From contig NZ_FOLD01000008.1 of NCBI RefSeq assembly GCF_900112225.1, positions 62,001 to 126,000 on the forward strand: a stretch of DNA of 64,000 bases. Reading direction: 5' to 3'. Below, in pieces: positions 1 to 9,944 of this stretch (its first letter is position 1; each line of letters starts with the position of its first letter). Made by a program: the position numbers and the translations under genes. The notes beneath the pieces were generated by a model. The model was not told the DNA's origin, ran no database searches, and saw only the letters and a program-made list of their open reading frames with translations. The DNA comes from Massilia yuzhufengensis. GTDB taxonomy: Bacteria; Pseudomonadota; Gammaproteobacteria; Burkholderiales; Burkholderiaceae_D.

Positions 1-115
1 GGACGTGGACATGCTGGAATGGTTCAAGTCGGCGGGCCCGGGTTACCAGACCCGTATCAACCAGGTGCTGCGCGAATACATGGATGCGCAGCGCACGGAA
101 GCACAAGAGAAGTGA
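1..115 (+). CDS. BrnA-like type II antitoxin, C-terminal part only
   Basis: Partial gene entering from the left edge; 37 codons are visible before a TGA at 113-115. The readable end contains EWFKSAGPGYQTRINQVL, followed by REYMDAQ. The pattern of a Trp-Phe pair, a GYQTRIN segment and a closing LRxYM is typical of the C-terminal ribbon-helix-helix region of BrnA antitoxins. BrnA normally neutralises the RNase BrnT and represses the shared operon, with brnT placed just upstream. The toxin gene would therefore lie outside this window. A strong hairpin follows directly, so this is the last gene of its unit. Other short DNA-binding antitoxins of the same fold cannot be excluded from this fragment. 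Confidence 0.6.
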   Translation, partial: DVDMLEWFKSAGPGYQTRINQVLREYMDAQRTEAQEK

Positions 116-117
116 TG

Positions 118-143
118 ATCGGGGCGGATGCCCCGATTTTTAT
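118..143 (+). terminator. Rho-independent terminator of the antitoxin gene
   Basis: ATCGGGGC at 118-125 pairs with GCCCCGAT at 130-137 around a 4-nt loop, followed by a T-rich tract. It lies three bases after the antitoxin stop codon and ahead of the convergent fmt gene. Confidence 0.8.
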
Positions 144-155
144 TTGGCGGATGGT

Positions 156-1103
156 TTACGAGAAGTTCAGCCCGGCCAGCGGGAAGCTTTTCAGGAACTC
201 CGCAGCCGGCAGGCGCTTGCCGCCCGGCTTTTGCAGTTCGGTCATGCGCAGCGCGCCTTCGCCGCAGGCCACCACGATGCCGCCGGCATCGGCCGCCAGT
301 ACCTGGCCCGGTGTACCGCTGCCAGGCGCCAGTTCGGCATTCCACACCTTCACCGTCACGCCATCGACCAGCCCGTGCGCGCCCGGGAAGGGATTGAAGG
401 CCCGCACCCGGCGCCACAGCAGCTCGGCCGGCAGGGTGAAGTCCAGCCTGGCTTCTTCCTTGGCGATTTTCGCGGCATAGGTCACGCCCTGTTCCGGCTG
501 CGGCGTGGCCGGCAGCCCGCCCGCCTCCATCTTGCGCAGCGCATCGACGATCATGCGCGCGCCCAGCGCGGCCAGCTTGTCGTGCAGGCTGCCGGTGGTG
601 TCGGTGGCCGCGATGGCCACGCGCTCCATCAGCATCATCGGCCCGGTGTCGAGGCCTTCTTCCATGCCCATGATGGTCACGCCGGTTTCCAGGTCGCCGG
701 CTTCGATCGCGCGGTGGATCGGCGCCGCGCCGCGCCAGCGCGGCAGGAGCGAACCGTGGATATTGATGCAGGGCTTGATGTCCAGGGTGCTGGTCGGCAG
801 GATCAGGCCATAGGCCGCCACCACCATCACGTCGTACTCGAGCGCCAGCAGGCGCTCGTGGGCGGCGCGGGCTTCCTGCGCGCGCTGTGGGTCCTTGGCG
901 TCCATGCGCAGCGACAGCGGCTGGGCGACGGGGATGCCGTGCGCCAGCGCGTATTGCTTCACGCTCGACGCCTGCAACTGCATGCCGCGCCCGGCGGGAC
1001 GGTCGGGCTGGGTCAGGACCAGGGGGATCTCGAAGCCTGCCTCGTGCAGGGCACGCAGGGCGACGGCGGCGAACTCGGGGGTGCCGGCGAAAACGACTTT
1101 CAT
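156..1103 (-). CDS. fmt: Methionyl-tRNA formyltransferase
   Basis: Transfers a formyl group from 10-formyl-THF to the amino group of methionyl-tRNA(fMet), making the initiator tRNA. The protein is 315 residues, the usual length. It opens [13 protein letters not shown], carries the catalytic motif [18 protein letters not shown] (Asn and His of the active site, SLLP loop), and has the C-terminal domain with [12 protein letters not shown]. The start was set at 1103 because the open frame upstream has no family similarity and would run into def. It lies 11 nt after def on the same strand, the classical def-fmt operon whose products add and later remove the N-formyl group. Confidence 0.97.
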   Translation of the reverse strand: MKVVFAGTPEFAAVALRALHEAGFEIPLVLTQPDRPAGRGMQLQASSVKQYALAHGIPVAQPLSLRMDAKDPQRAQEARAAHERLLALEYDVMVVAAYGLILPTSTLDIKPCINIHGSLLPRWRGAAPIHRAIEAGDLETGVTIMGMEEGLDTGPMMLMERVAIAATDTTGSLHDKLAALGARMIVDALRKMEAGGLPATPQPEQGVTYAAKIAKEEARLDFTLPAELLWRRVRAFNPFPGAHGLVDGVTVKVWNAELAPGSGTPGQVLAADAGGIVVACGEGALRMTELQKPGGKRLPAAEFLKSFPLAGLNFS

Positions 1104-1114
1104 GGGGGCCGCGA

Positions 1115-1660
1115 TCAGTAGCGGCGGCCGGCGGACCTCAGGGCGGCTTCGCGCTCGGCGCCGCGCTCTTCCTTCTGCAGCTTGGCCTTGATGCGGTTGC
1201 GCTTGAGCGGCGACAGGTATTCGACGAAGACCTTGCCCACCAGGTGGTCCATCTCGTGCTGGATGCACACGGCCAGCAGGCCGTCGGCCTCGACCTCGAA
1301 CTCCTTGCCTTCGACGTCGAAGGCCTTGCACTTGACGCGCGCATGGCGCTCGACGCCGTCGTACACGCCCGGCACCGACAGGCAGCCTTCGTCGTACACC
1401 AGCTTGTCGTCGCTGGCCCAGGTGATTTCCGGGTTGATGAAGACGATCAGCTGGTCGTTGGTCTCGGACACGTCGATGGTGATCACGCGCTCGTGCACAT
1501 CCACCTGGGTGGCAGCCAGGCCGACGCCCGGTGCGTCGTACATGGTCTCGGCCATGTCCTTGACCAGCTGGCGCAGGCGCTCGGTGCCGAATTCGGTAAC
1601 CGGCTTGGCGAGCTTGTGCAGGCGCGGGTCAGGGTAGCGGAGGATAGTGAGTAAGGCCAT
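1115..1660 (-). CDS. def: Peptide deformylase
   Basis: Removes the formyl group from the N-terminal methionine of nascent proteins. The 181 residues show all three signature motifs: [16 protein letters not shown] (metal-binding Cys) and QHEMDHL (HEXXH with two metal-binding His and the catalytic Glu). The start [14 protein letters not shown] is standard for the family. It is the first gene of the def-fmt pair and is divergent from the LysM protein gene, with about 265 bp between them. Confidence 0.97.
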   Translation of the reverse strand: MALLTILRYPDPRLHKLAKPVTEFGTERLRQLVKDMAETMYDAPGVGLAATQVDVHERVITIDVSETNDQLIVFINPEITWASDDKLVYDEGCLSVPGVYDGVERHARVKCKAFDVEGKEFEVEADGLLAVCIQHEMDHLVGKVFVEYLSPLKRNRIKAKLQKEERGAEREAALRSAGRRY

Positions 1661-1925
1661 AGTCAGGGAGAGTCAGGGGTGGATATCAGTTCAATAAGAG
1701 TCGGGCCAGCACGAACAGAAATGCAACACATTCCCGGCCTGGCAGGACGCGGTTTGTCTTGCTAGTTCCAGGAATTGTGTGCAGAATTTGATTCAGTACG
1801 GCAACCCTTTTACGGTAGAAGGGAGCGGCGCATCGTGCTGTCTCGTGCAGTTTCTTGCGGCAGGCCAGCGGAAAGAACCGCGGGCTGCCAGCCATCCGGT
1901 GTCAAAGCCACAACTTACGGACGCA

Positions 1926-3038
1926 ATGACGGACGTTTCAATGAAAAATTTTAGCACAGTCGCGACCCGTGCTGCTGCCGTGGCGCTCGTTGCGTGTGCC
2001 TTCGCCGCGCCGGCCAGCGCCGCCGAATGCAGCTTCCGCCCCAACGCACCCGACCAGCACGTGGTGGTCAAGGGCGATACGCTCTGGGATATTTCCGGCC
2101 ACTTCCTGCAGAACCCCTGGTGCTGGCCCCAGGTGTGGGGCATGAACCGCGAGGAAATCCGCAACCCGCACTGGATCTATCCGGGCCAAATCATTTACTT
2201 CGACCGCAGCCGCGGCCGCCTGTCGCTGACCCGTCCGGGCAGCGGCGGCGACGGCCGGGGCGAGCCGCCGATCACGAAACTGTCGCCCCAGGTGCGCACC
2301 GAGTCGCTCGAGCGCGACGCCGTGCAGTCGATCCCGGCCGGCATGATCGAACCCTACCTGACCCAGCCGCTCGTGGTCGAGAACGACGAACTGGCCGGCG
2401 CGCCGCGCATCGTCGCGTCCCAGGAAGGCCGGGTCTACCTGGGTACCGGCGACCGCGTCTATGTCACCGGCCAGCTGCAGGGCGGCAAGACCTTCCAGGT
2501 CTTCCGTCCCGGCACCGTGCTGAAGGATCCGCAAACCGGCAAGGTGCTGGCGCGCGAAGCCGCCTACCTGGGCAGCGTGACGCTCGACAAGGAAGCGGCG
2601 CCGGGTGTCGACGCCCATACCTTCCGCGTCACCGAGACGCGCCAGGAAATGGGCGTGAACGACCTCTTGATCCCGATGCCGCCCAGCCCGGTGCGCAACT
2701 ACGTGCCGCATGCGCCGGCGCACACCATCGATGCGCGCGTGATGTCGATCTACGCGGGCGTGACCTATGCCGGCCAGAGCCAGGTGGTCACCGTCAATCG
2801 GGGTTCGATTGACGGGCTCGATGTCGGCGCCGTGCTGCAGCTTTATCATCTCGGGAAGACGGTGCCGGATCCCGCCAGCAAAGGCGTGCTCGGCTTCCGC
2901 AAACAGCAGATCAAGCTGCCTGACGAGCAATATGGCAGCCTGTTCATTTTCCGCGTGTTCAAGAACGTCTCGTACGGCTTGATCATGCAAGTGACGGCGC
3001 CGGTGGAAGTCGGCGACGTGGCGCGCTCACCGGAGTAA
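1926..3038 (+). CDS. Exported LysM-domain protein
   Basis: Probable periplasmic or envelope protein that binds peptidoglycan. After an N-terminal signal peptide (hydrophobic AAAVALVACAFAAPASA, cleavage near AAE) there is a LysM domain: HVVVKGDTLWDISGHFLQNP through to IYPGQIIYF, roughly residues 45-100. The remaining ~270 residues are of unknown fold. Start codons at 1926 and 1941 both give a good signal peptide; a longer frame from 1779 would place 49 extra residues ahead of it and is unlikely. This LysM gene just upstream of dprA is a recurring arrangement in Burkholderiales. No enzymatic motif is visible. Exact role unknown; the LysM assignment is firm. Confidence 0.85.
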   Translation: MTDVSMKNFSTVATRAAAVALVACAFAAPASAAECSFRPNAPDQHVVVKGDTLWDISGHFLQNPWCWPQVWGMNREEIRNPHWIYPGQIIYFDRSRGRLSLTRPGSGGDGRGEPPITKLSPQVRTESLERDAVQSIPAGMIEPYLTQPLVVENDELAGAPRIVASQEGRVYLGTGDRVYVTGQLQGGKTFQVFRPGTVLKDPQTGKVLAREAAYLGSVTLDKEAAPGVDAHTFRVTETRQEMGVNDLLIPMPPSPVRNYVPHAPAHTIDARVMSIYAGVTYAGQSQVVTVNRGSIDGLDVGAVLQLYHLGKTVPDPASKGVLGFRKQQIKLPDEQYGSLFIFRVFKNVSYGLIMQVTAPVEVGDVARSPE

Positions 3039-3046
3039 ATCCACCC

Positions 3047-4171
3047 GTGCACGACACGGCCCCCCAACCCGCCAGCAGCCGTGACGAGCACGCCCTCATT
3101 GCCGACTGGATCCGCCTGGAAGGGGTGGCCGGGGTGGGGTGCCGCACTGCCCACTTGCTGCTGGACGTTTTCGGCTCGCCCGCGGCCATTTTCCGCGCCG
3201 GCCGTGCGGCCCTGGCCGCGCACGTGCCGGCGGCGCAGGCCGCCGCGTTGTGCGCACCCATGTCGCTCGACACCGCACGCATCGTCGAGGCCACGCTGGC
3301 CTGGCTGCGCGACCCGGCGCACGCCATCGTCACCCTGCACGACCTTGATTACCCGGAGGCGCTGCGCCACATCGCCGATCCTCCGCTGCTGCTCTATATA
3401 AACGGGCGGCGCGCGCTGCTGTCCGCGCCCATGATCGCCGTGGTCGGCAGCCGCAACGCAAGCAGCCAGGGCAAGGCCAACGCCGAAGGATTTGCCGAAG
3501 CCTTGTCGCGGGCGGGGCTGTGCGTGGTGTCGGGCATGGCGCTGGGCATCGATACCGCCGCCCACGAAGGCGCGCTGCGCGGGGAAGGCTCGACCATCGC
3601 CGTCATCGGCACCGGGCCCGACCGCGTCTACCCCGCGCGCAACCGCGCGCTCGCCCACCGCATTGCCGAACAGGGCTGCATCGTCAGCGAATATGCGCTG
3701 GGCACGCCACCTGTGGCCAGCAATTTCCCGCGCCGTAACCGGATCATCAGCGGCATGACGGCCGGCGTGCTGGTGGTGGAAGCGGCGGCGCAGTCGGGCT
3801 CGCTCATCACGGCGCAGATGGCGGCCGAGCAGGGGCGCGAGGTGTTCGCCTTGCCGGGCTCGATCCATTCGGCGCTGGCCAAGGGTTGCCACCAGCTGAT
3901 CCGCGAAGGCGCGCGCCTGGTCGAGACCGTGGACGAGGTGCTGGAAGCGATGCGGGTGTCGCCGCTGGTGCGGCAGGCGGCGCCCCCGCCTGCCTGCAAC
4001 GACGCGCTGCTGGCCGCGCTCGGCCACGACCCGGTCGGGCCCGATGAACTGCTGGCGCGCATCGGTGGCGATGCCGCGGCGCTGGCCGGCGAACTGCTGG
4101 CGCTGGAGCTGGCAGGGGTGGTGGAACGCCTGCCTGGCGGGGCGCTGCAACGGGTGGTGCGGGCCACATAA
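3047..4171 (+). CDS. dprA: DNA-processing protein DprA
   Basis: Cytoplasmic protein that binds incoming single-stranded DNA during natural transformation and loads RecA on it. It has 374 residues: an N-terminal helical region (DWIRLEGVAGVGCRTAHLLL), the Rossmann-like DprA core at about 110-300 (VVGSRNASSQG, VVSGMALGIDTAAHEGAL, IAVIGTGPDRVYPARN, LITAQMAAEQGREVFALPG) and a C-terminal winged-helix segment. The start is a GTG eight bases after the LysM gene stop, so the two are probably cotranscribed. Followed by smg and topB, as in related betaproteobacteria. Confidence 0.96.
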   Translation: MHDTAPQPASSRDEHALIADWIRLEGVAGVGCRTAHLLLDVFGSPAAIFRAGRAALAAHVPAAQAAALCAPMSLDTARIVEATLAWLRDPAHAIVTLHDLDYPEALRHIADPPLLLYINGRRALLSAPMIAVVGSRNASSQGKANAEGFAEALSRAGLCVVSGMALGIDTAAHEGALRGEGSTIAVIGTGPDRVYPARNRALAHRIAEQGCIVSEYALGTPPVASNFPRRNRIISGMTAGVLVVEAAAQSGSLITAQMAAEQGREVFALPGSIHSALAKGCHQLIREGARLVETVDEVLEAMRVSPLVRQAAPPPACNDALLAALGHDPVGPDELLARIGGDAAALAGELLALELAGVVERLPGGALQRVVRAT

Positions 4172-4394
4172 GGCGTAGCATGCCGGTTCTACGCCATGCA
4201 GCCTGCATGGGGTAATGCAAAAAAGAATGTTCTATTTGAGATGCCGATATGGAATGCATCCCCTTGATTTCATTGGAAATTGAGAAAACTGAGCGAACGG
4301 ATAAGGCCACGATACAACGTTTTTTGCGCCGGGCACATGGGTGCGCGTGCTGGACTTGTACCGGAACGAGCTTAACTGCTACAGTAGCGTCACT

Positions 4395-4853
4395 ATGTTC
4401 GACATCCTGGTCTACCTTTACGAGACGTACTATCGTCCTGACGCCTGCCCCGAGCCGGCTGCCCTGGCACGCAAGCTGTCCGCCGTCGGTTTCGATGATT
4501 TCGAAATCTCCGAGGCGCTGGACTGGCTGTCCGGGCTGACCGAAGCGGCAGTTTCCGACGCCATCGATGCCTGCACCGGCATCCGCTACTACGTGGATGA
4601 GGAATACATCGAGCTGGGCAGCGCCGCGATCGGCTTCATCCAGTTCCTCGAAAGCGCCAAGGTCCTCAGCCCGACGCAGCGCGAGATCGTCATCGAGCGC
4701 GCGCTCGCCTGCGACGAGTCGCCGGTGGCGCTGGGCAAGCTCAAGATCATCGTGCTGATGGTCTTGTGGAGCCAGGGCAAGGAGCCGGACGCGCTCATGT
4801 TCGACGACCTGTTCGGCGACGACGACGACCAGGCGCCGCGCCTGCTGCACTAG
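4395..4853 (+). CDS. smg: Smg family protein (DUF494)
   Basis: A 152-residue protein matching the Smg/DUF494 family, which is conserved next to dprA and a topoisomerase gene in beta- and gammaproteobacteria; its biochemical role is not established. The start [13 protein letters not shown] is the family's standard N-terminus. A frame beginning 54 bp upstream is unlikely because it lacks similarity. The protein is acidic, with a C-terminal [11 protein letters not shown] stretch. It sits 223 bp after dprA, so it may have its own promoter, and is closed by a hairpin at 4873-4895. Confidence 0.9.
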   Translation: MFDILVYLYETYYRPDACPEPAALARKLSAVGFDDFEISEALDWLSGLTEAAVSDAIDACTGIRYYVDEEYIELGSAAIGFIQFLESAKVLSPTQREIVIERALACDESPVALGKLKIIVLMVLWSQGKEPDALMFDDLFGDDDDQAPRLLH

Positions 4854-4872
4854 CCAGCAGGGCGATCAGGCA

Positions 4873-4895
4873 AAACGGGGCTGCATGCCCCGTTT
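4873..4895 (+). terminator. Hairpin terminator after smg
   Basis: AAACGGGG at 4873-4880 pairs with CCCCGTTT at 4888-4895 around a 7-nt loop. The tract after it (GTCGTTT) is only moderately T-rich, so termination may be partial. Confidence 0.55.
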
Positions 4896-5097
4896 GTCGT
4901 TTCTGGGCCCGACGGCCCGTCCCGGGCGGCGGGCGGAAGCCATGTGCACTTGCGGGAGGCGCGGCATCGCGCTTATCATTGGCCGCTCAATCCAGACTGT
5001 TACCAATCAGACACTACGGCTTTTGGCAACCGACCGGCGCACAAGCATGTATGATGCGCGAGCCAAGCCACTTATATATAGAGCATCAGAGAAACAT

Positions 5098-7758
5098 ATG
5101 ACCAAATCCCTCATCATCGCCGAGAAGCCGTCGGTCGCGAACGACATCGCGAAGACGCTGGGCGGCTTCACCAAGCACGATGAGTACTTCGAATCCGACG
5201 AATACGTCCTGTCGTCCGCGGTGGGCCACCTGCTCGAGATCGCGGTGCCGGAAGAATTCGACGTCAAGCGCGGCAAATGGAGCTTCACCCACCTGCCGAT
5301 GATCCCGCCGTACTTCGCGCTGAACCCGATCGCCAAGACCGAGTCGCGCCTGAAGGTGCTGAACAAGCTGATCAAGCGCAAGGACGTCACCACCCTGATC
5401 AACGCATGTGACGCGGGGCGCGAAGGTGAACTGATTTTCCGCCTGATCGCGCAGAACGCGAAGGCCAAGCAGCCGGTGAAACGCCTGTGGCTGCAGTCGA
5501 TGACGGCCGGCGCGATCCGCGAAGGCTTCGCCAACCTGCGCACCGACGAGGAAATGCTGCCGCTGGCCGACGCCGCGCGCTGCCGCTCGGAAGCCGACTG
5601 GCTGATCGGCATCAACGGCACCCGCGCCATGACCGCCTTCAATTCGAAAGAGGGCGGGTTCTACCTGACGACCGTGGGCCGCGTGCAGACGCCGACCCTG
5701 TCGATCGTGGTCGAGCGCGAAGAAAAGATCAAGAAATTCGTCTCGCGCGACTACTGGGAAGTGCGCGCCGAATTCGTGTGCGCCGCCGGCGTGTACGAAG
5801 GCCGCTGGCTCGACCAGGCTTTCAAGAAGGACGAGAATGACCCGGAAAAGCGCGCCGAGCGCCTGTGGAGCAAGGCCGCCGCCGACTCCATCGCCACCGC
5901 CTGCCGCGGCAAGCAGGGCGTGGTCACCGAGGAATCGAAGCCGACCACCTCGATGGCGCCGGCCCTGTTCGACCTGACCAGCCTGCAGCGCGAGGCCAAC
6001 GGCCGCTTCGGCTTCTCGGCCAAGAACACGCTGGGCCTGGCCCAGGCGCTGTACGAAAAGCACAAAGTATTGACCTACCCGCGTACCGATTCGCGCCACC
6101 TGCCGGAAGACTACGTCCAGACCGTCAAGGAAACGATGGTCGCGCTGGCCGACACCAATAACTACAACCAGTTCGCCAAGCAGGTCACCAAGAACGGCTG
6201 GGTCAAGCCAAACAAGCGCATTTTTGATAACACGAAAATCTCGGATCACTTCGCGATCATCCCGACCGGTGTCGCACCGAAGAACCTGAGCGAGCCGGAA
6301 CAGAAGCTGTACGACCTGGTCACGCGCCGCTTCCTGGCCGTGTTCTTCCCGCCGGCCGAGTTCCTGGTGACCACCCGCTTCACCGAAGTGTCGGGCCACC
6401 AGTTCAAGACCGAAGGCAAGGTCATGACCAATCCGGGCTGGCTCGCCGTCTACGGCAAGGACACCACGGGCGACGACAAGGACAGCGCCACCCTGGTGCC
6501 GGTGCAAAAGGGCGAGAAGGTCCTGGCCGACAAGCTCAGCGCCAACGGCCTGGTGACGAAGCCGCCTGCACGCTACTCGGAAGCGACCCTGCTGTCGGCA
6601 ATGGAAGGCGCGGGCAAGCTGATCGACGACGACGAGCTGCGCGACGCCATGGCCGGCAAGGGCCTCGGGACGCCAGCGACCCGCGCGGCCATCATCGAGG
6701 GCCTGCTGAACGAGAAATACCTGCTGCGCGAAGGCCGCGAGCTGATCCCGACCGCGAAAGCGTCGCAGCTCATGACGCTGCTGCGCGGCCTGGGCGTGAA
6801 CGAACTGACCGCGCCGGAACTGACCGGCGAGTGGGAATACAAGCTGTCGCAGATGGAGAAGGGCAAGATTTCGCGCGACGAATTCATGCGCGAGATCCAG
6901 CAGATGACGCAGATCATCGTCAAGCGCGCCAAGGAATACGACAACGAGACGATTCCCGGCGACTACGCGACCCTGGTCACCCCGTGCCCGAACTGCAGCG
7001 GCGTGGTCAAGGAAAACTACCGCCGCTTCGCCTGTACCAAGTGCGAATTCTCGATGAGCAAGACGCCGGGCAGCCGCCAGTTCGAGATCGCCGAAGTCGA
7101 GGAACTGCTGAAGAACCGCACCATCGGTCCGCTGCAGGGCTTCCGCTCCAAGATGGGCCGCCCGTTTGCGGCGATCCTGCGCATCGTGCGCGACGAAGAG
7201 ATCAAGAACTTCAAGCTGGAGTTCGACTTCGGCCAGGACCAGGACGACGAAGACGGCGAAGGCGTCGACTTCACCGGCCAGACCGCGCTCGGACCGTGCC
7301 CGAAGTGCGCGTCCGGCGTGTACGAAATGGGCCTGGCCTACGTGTGCGAAAAAACGGTCGCCAAGCCGAAGGCCTGCGACTTCCGCAGCGGCCGCATCAT
7401 CCTGCAGCAGGAAATCCTGCCCGAGCAGATGACCAAGCTGCTGGTCGACGGCAAGACCGACCTGATGCCGGGCTTCGTGTCGCAGCGCACCCGCCGCGCC
7501 TTCAAGGCCTTCCTGGTCCGCGGCAAGGACGGCAAGATCAGCTTCGAGTTCGAAGAGCGCAAGGCCAAGCCGGGCGCCAAGCCCAAGGCGGCTGCGGCCG
7601 AGGGCGCCGAGGGCGCCGAGGGCGAGGGCGCGGCACCGTTGAAGGCGGCGCGCAAGGCGGCCGCCAAGCCGGCGGCCAAGGCCGCAGCTAAGAAGGCCCC
7701 GGCCAAGTCGGCGGCGCGCAAGCCGGCGGCGAAGAAGATTGCGGCGGCAAAGAAGTAA
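5098..7758 (+). CDS. topB: DNA topoisomerase III with a lysine/alanine-rich tail
   Basis: Type IA topoisomerase that passes single strands through a transient break and decatenates DNA. The 886 residues start MTKSLIIAEKPSVAND (Toprim domain), with the acidic Toprim motif CDAGREGELIF near residue 105. The active-site tyrosine is in LTYPRTDSRHLP at about residue 327, matching the position in E. coli TopB. Two C-terminal Cys4 zinc-ribbon modules follow (CPNC...CTKC near 627-650 and CPKC...CDF near 735-760). The last ~60 residues are a low-complexity Ala/Lys/Pro tail resembling histone H1-like proteins. The start at 5098 is chosen because the frame upstream (from 4885) has no family similarity. 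Confidence 0.95.
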   Translation: MTKSLIIAEKPSVANDIAKTLGGFTKHDEYFESDEYVLSSAVGHLLEIAVPEEFDVKRGKWSFTHLPMIPPYFALNPIAKTESRLKVLNKLIKRKDVTTLINACDAGREGELIFRLIAQNAKAKQPVKRLWLQSMTAGAIREGFANLRTDEEMLPLADAARCRSEADWLIGINGTRAMTAFNSKEGGFYLTTVGRVQTPTLSIVVEREEKIKKFVSRDYWEVRAEFVCAAGVYEGRWLDQAFKKDENDPEKRAERLWSKAAADSIATACRGKQGVVTEESKPTTSMAPALFDLTSLQREANGRFGFSAKNTLGLAQALYEKHKVLTYPRTDSRHLPEDYVQTVKETMVALADTNNYNQFAKQVTKNGWVKPNKRIFDNTKISDHFAIIPTGVAPKNLSEPEQKLYDLVTRRFLAVFFPPAEFLVTTRFTEVSGHQFKTEGKVMTNPGWLAVYGKDTTGDDKDSATLVPVQKGEKVLADKLSANGLVTKPPARYSEATLLSAMEGAGKLIDDDELRDAMAGKGLGTPATRAAIIEGLLNEKYLLREGRELIPTAKASQLMTLLRGLGVNELTAPELTGEWEYKLSQMEKGKISRDEFMREIQQMTQIIVKRAKEYDNETIPGDYATLVTPCPNCSGVVKENYRRFACTKCEFSMSKTPGSRQFEIAEVEELLKNRTIGPLQGFRSKMGRPFAAILRIVRDEEIKNFKLEFDFGQDQDDEDGEGVDFTGQTALGPCPKCASGVYEMGLAYVCEKTVAKPKACDFRSGRIILQQEILPEQMTKLLVDGKTDLMPGFVSQRTRRAFKAFLVRGKDGKISFEFEERKAKPGAKPKAAAAEGAEGAEGEGAAPLKAARKAAAKPAAKAAAKKAPAKSAARKPAAKKIAAAKK

Positions 7759-7775
7759 TTTTTTTACCCGGTGGT

Positions 7776-7810
7776 AAAAAACGCGGACTCCTTGGGGTTC
7801 GCGTTTTTTT
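7776..7810 (+). terminator. Rho-independent terminator after topB
   Basis: AAAAAACGCG pairs with CGCGTTTTTT across a loop of about 14 nt, followed by a run of eight T. It is 18 bp after the topB stop codon. Confidence 0.8.
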
Positions 7811-7834
7811 TGCGCGGGTGGTTTGCGGGGTAAC

Positions 7835-7867
7835 TTGGATCCCGGCCTGCGCCGGGATGACGGTTTT
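7835..7867. repeat. Dispersed palindromic repeat, arm 1 (forward)
   Basis: Core CCCGGCCTGCGCCGGG at 7841-7856, followed by ATGACGG and a T-run. It is one arm of the dispersed family that fills most long gaps in this window. Facing topB it could act as a second terminator. Confidence 0.75.
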
Positions 7868-7924
7868 TAGGGCGAGGATCTTTTCCGGCGCCGGCAGCTC
7901 TTGAATCTCTCCATCATCAAACAA

Positions 7925-7960
7925 CGTCGTTCCGGCGAAGGCCGGAACCCAATTCCGTCG
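7925..7960. repeat. Dispersed palindromic repeat, arm 2 (reverse)
   Basis: CGTCGTTCCGGCGAAGGCC followed by GGAACCCAATTCCGTCG; this is the reverse complement of the forward arm form and pairs with the copy 60 bp upstream. The rest of the 392-bp gap between topB and the receptor gene holds a candidate promoter only. Confidence 0.75.
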
Positions 7961-8102
7961 CATACCAACATCGCATCCACGCCCCACTTACCCCACCCGC
8001 ATCATTCCTCCCCACCACAAGAATTTGCTTTTCATTAATCACTTTTCCCGGTAATAATCGAACAAGTAATTGACGCATAAAGTTTCATCATTCGGTCCCC
8101 TG

Positions 8103-8130
8103 TTGCAAACGCAGGCATCACTCCTATAAC
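8103..8130 (+). promoter_or_regulatory. Candidate sigma-70 promoter for the chemotaxis receptor
   Basis: TTGCAA at 8103-8108 and TATAAC at 8125-8130 with a 16-bp spacer, 20 bp before the ATG. I found no convincing flagellar sigma-28 site in the gap. Confidence 0.35.
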
Positions 8131-8150
8131 TATTCGACCCGTCTGAACCC

Positions 8151-9854
8151 ATGAAGCTCTCCGACCTCAAAATTGCGACCCGCCTCTACCTCGGCTACGG
8201 CGTCCTGATCGGCATTACCGGCATTGTCGTCGCCATCGCCTACGCCAAGGTCAGCGCACTCGATGCCGCCAACGACGCCAATGTGCGCACCTACCAGACG
8301 CTGGCCGAGGTCGACGGCGCGATGCAGGCGCTGGTGAATATCGAAACCGGCGAACGCGGTTTCGCCCTCACCGGCCAGGACGCCTCGCTGGAGCCCTACA
8401 CGGCCGGCAAGCAGGCCTTCCAGCAGCACCTCGCCCAAGCGCTCGCGCTCACGGGTGGCGACGAAGCGCAGCAGCAGCGCCTGAACGCGCTGGCCCAGCA
8501 CCAGCGCAACTGGCTGGCCAAGGCCATCGATCCCGTGGTCGCGCTGCGCCGCGCGGCGGTCGACGGCGACATCGCGCAGGTGGTCGCCGCGGTCCAGGAG
8601 GGCAAGGGCAGGGCCGGCATGACCGCCATGCGCGGCGTGGTGGCCCAGGTCAGGGAGGCTGAAAACACCGTGCTCGCGCAGCGCACGGCGGAGATCGCGG
8701 CTGCCCGTTCGGCCATGCGCCGCACGCTCGTGGGCGGCGGCCTGATCGCCGGCATCCTGGCGCTGTTCATGGCCTACCAGCTGGGCCGCAACATCAGCAT
8801 CCCGCTGCGCCGCGCGGTCAAGCTGGCGCGCTCGGTGGCCGAGGGCGACCTGACGCTGGACGTCAAGGTGCGCACCAACGACGAAGCGGGCGAGCTGATG
8901 GCGGCGCTGAAGGACATGAATGCGTCACTGGTGGCGATCGTCTCGAAGGTGCGCACCGGCACCGGCGCCATCGAGACCGCGGCCGGTGAAATCTCGGCCG
9001 GCAACCAGGACCTGTCGAGCCGCACCGAGCAGCAGGCCAGCTCGCTCGAGGAAACCGCCTCGTCGATGGAAGAACTCACCTCCACCGTCAAGCAAAACGC
9101 CGACAATGCGCGCCAGGCCAAGCAGCTGGCCGCCAGCGCCGCCGACACCGCCGCCCATGGCGGGGACGTGGTGGCCGAAGTCGTGCTCACCATGGGTTCG
9201 ATCAACCAGGCCTCGCGCAAGATTGCCGACATCATCAGCGTCATCGACGGCATCGCCTTCCAGACCAATATCCTGGCGCTGAACGCCGCCGTGGAAGCGG
9301 CGCGCGCGGGCGAGCAGGGACGCGGCTTTGCCGTGGTGGCCAGCGAGGTGCGCAACCTGGCGCAGCGCTCGGCCGCCGCGGCGAAAGAAATCAAGGGACT
9401 GATCGGCGACTCGGTGTCGCGCGTGGAAGCCGGCTCGCGCCTGGTCGACCAGGCCGGCCGCACGATGGAAGACGTGGTGGCGAGCGTGAAGCGGGTGTCC
9501 GACATCATCGGCGAGATCGCCGCCGCCAGCGAAGAGCAGCGCGACGGCATCGAACAGGTGAACCAGGCCATCGTCCAGATGGACGAGGTCACCCAGCAGA
9601 ACGCCGCGCTGGTCGAGCAGGCCGCTGCCGCAGCCGAAGCGATGCGCGAGCAGGCCGGGGGGCTGGCGCAGCTGGTGGGGACCTTCCAGCTGGCCAAGGA
9701 CGCGCAGGCCGTGCCCGCGCCCGTGGTGGCGCCGGCCGCGCCGCAGCGCCTGGCCCTGCCGGCCGCACGCAAGGGCGGGCGCCAGGCGCGCAAGCCCGGC
9801 CCGCGCAGCGCCAGCGCAGTAGCGCCTGAAGCCGAGGCCGAAGCCGTGGCCTGA
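8151..9854 (+). CDS. Methyl-accepting chemotaxis protein
   Basis: Inner-membrane chemoreceptor that signals through CheW/CheA to the flagellar motor. Of 567 residues, the first membrane helix is at about 12-32 ([19 protein letters not shown]). A periplasmic helical ligand domain follows at about 33-190; its [13 protein letters not shown] segment is typical of CHASE3-type sensors. The second membrane helix is near 193-210, then HAMP ([18 protein letters not shown]) and the signalling coiled coil. The conserved hairpin tip reads [20 protein letters not shown]. The C-terminus is a Pro/Ala/Arg-rich tail without a CheR-docking pentapeptide. Monocistronic. The ligand cannot be predicted. Confidence 0.95.
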   Translation: MKLSDLKIATRLYLGYGVLIGITGIVVAIAYAKVSALDAANDANVRTYQTLAEVDGAMQALVNIETGERGFALTGQDASLEPYTAGKQAFQQHLAQALALTGGDEAQQQRLNALAQHQRNWLAKAIDPVVALRRAAVDGDIAQVVAAVQEGKGRAGMTAMRGVVAQVREAENTVLAQRTAEIAAARSAMRRTLVGGGLIAGILALFMAYQLGRNISIPLRRAVKLARSVAEGDLTLDVKVRTNDEAGELMAALKDMNASLVAIVSKVRTGTGAIETAAGEISAGNQDLSSRTEQQASSLEETASSMEELTSTVKQNADNARQAKQLAASAADTAAHGGDVVAEVVLTMGSINQASRKIADIISVIDGIAFQTNILALNAAVEAARAGEQGRGFAVVASEVRNLAQRSAAAAKEIKGLIGDSVSRVEAGSRLVDQAGRTMEDVVASVKRVSDIIGEIAAASEEQRDGIEQVNQAIVQMDEVTQQNAALVEQAAAAAEAMREQAGGLAQLVGTFQLAKDAQAVPAPVVAPAAPQRLALPAARKGGRQARKPGPRSASAVAPEAEAEAVA

Positions 9855-9944
9855 ACCTACTTGCGTTCCACCCGAACCTGGTAGAACGCGCTTCCGCGGA
9901 CAGTTCCGGGTGGGCGTGCGGAACGACCAAACACAAGGAACGTC

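Noticed and set aside
4249-4539. 96-codon frame between dprA and smg
   Set aside because: It overlaps smg in another frame, has no ribosome site and no family likeness.
5021-5055. Promoter for topB from TTGGCA and TATGAT
   Set aside because: The spacer is 21 bp, too long for a normal sigma-70 promoter.
8031-8060. Flagellar sigma-28 promoter for the chemotaxis receptor
   Set aside because: TTAA and CCGGTAAT are present but the spacing is several bases too short and the -10 matches poorly.
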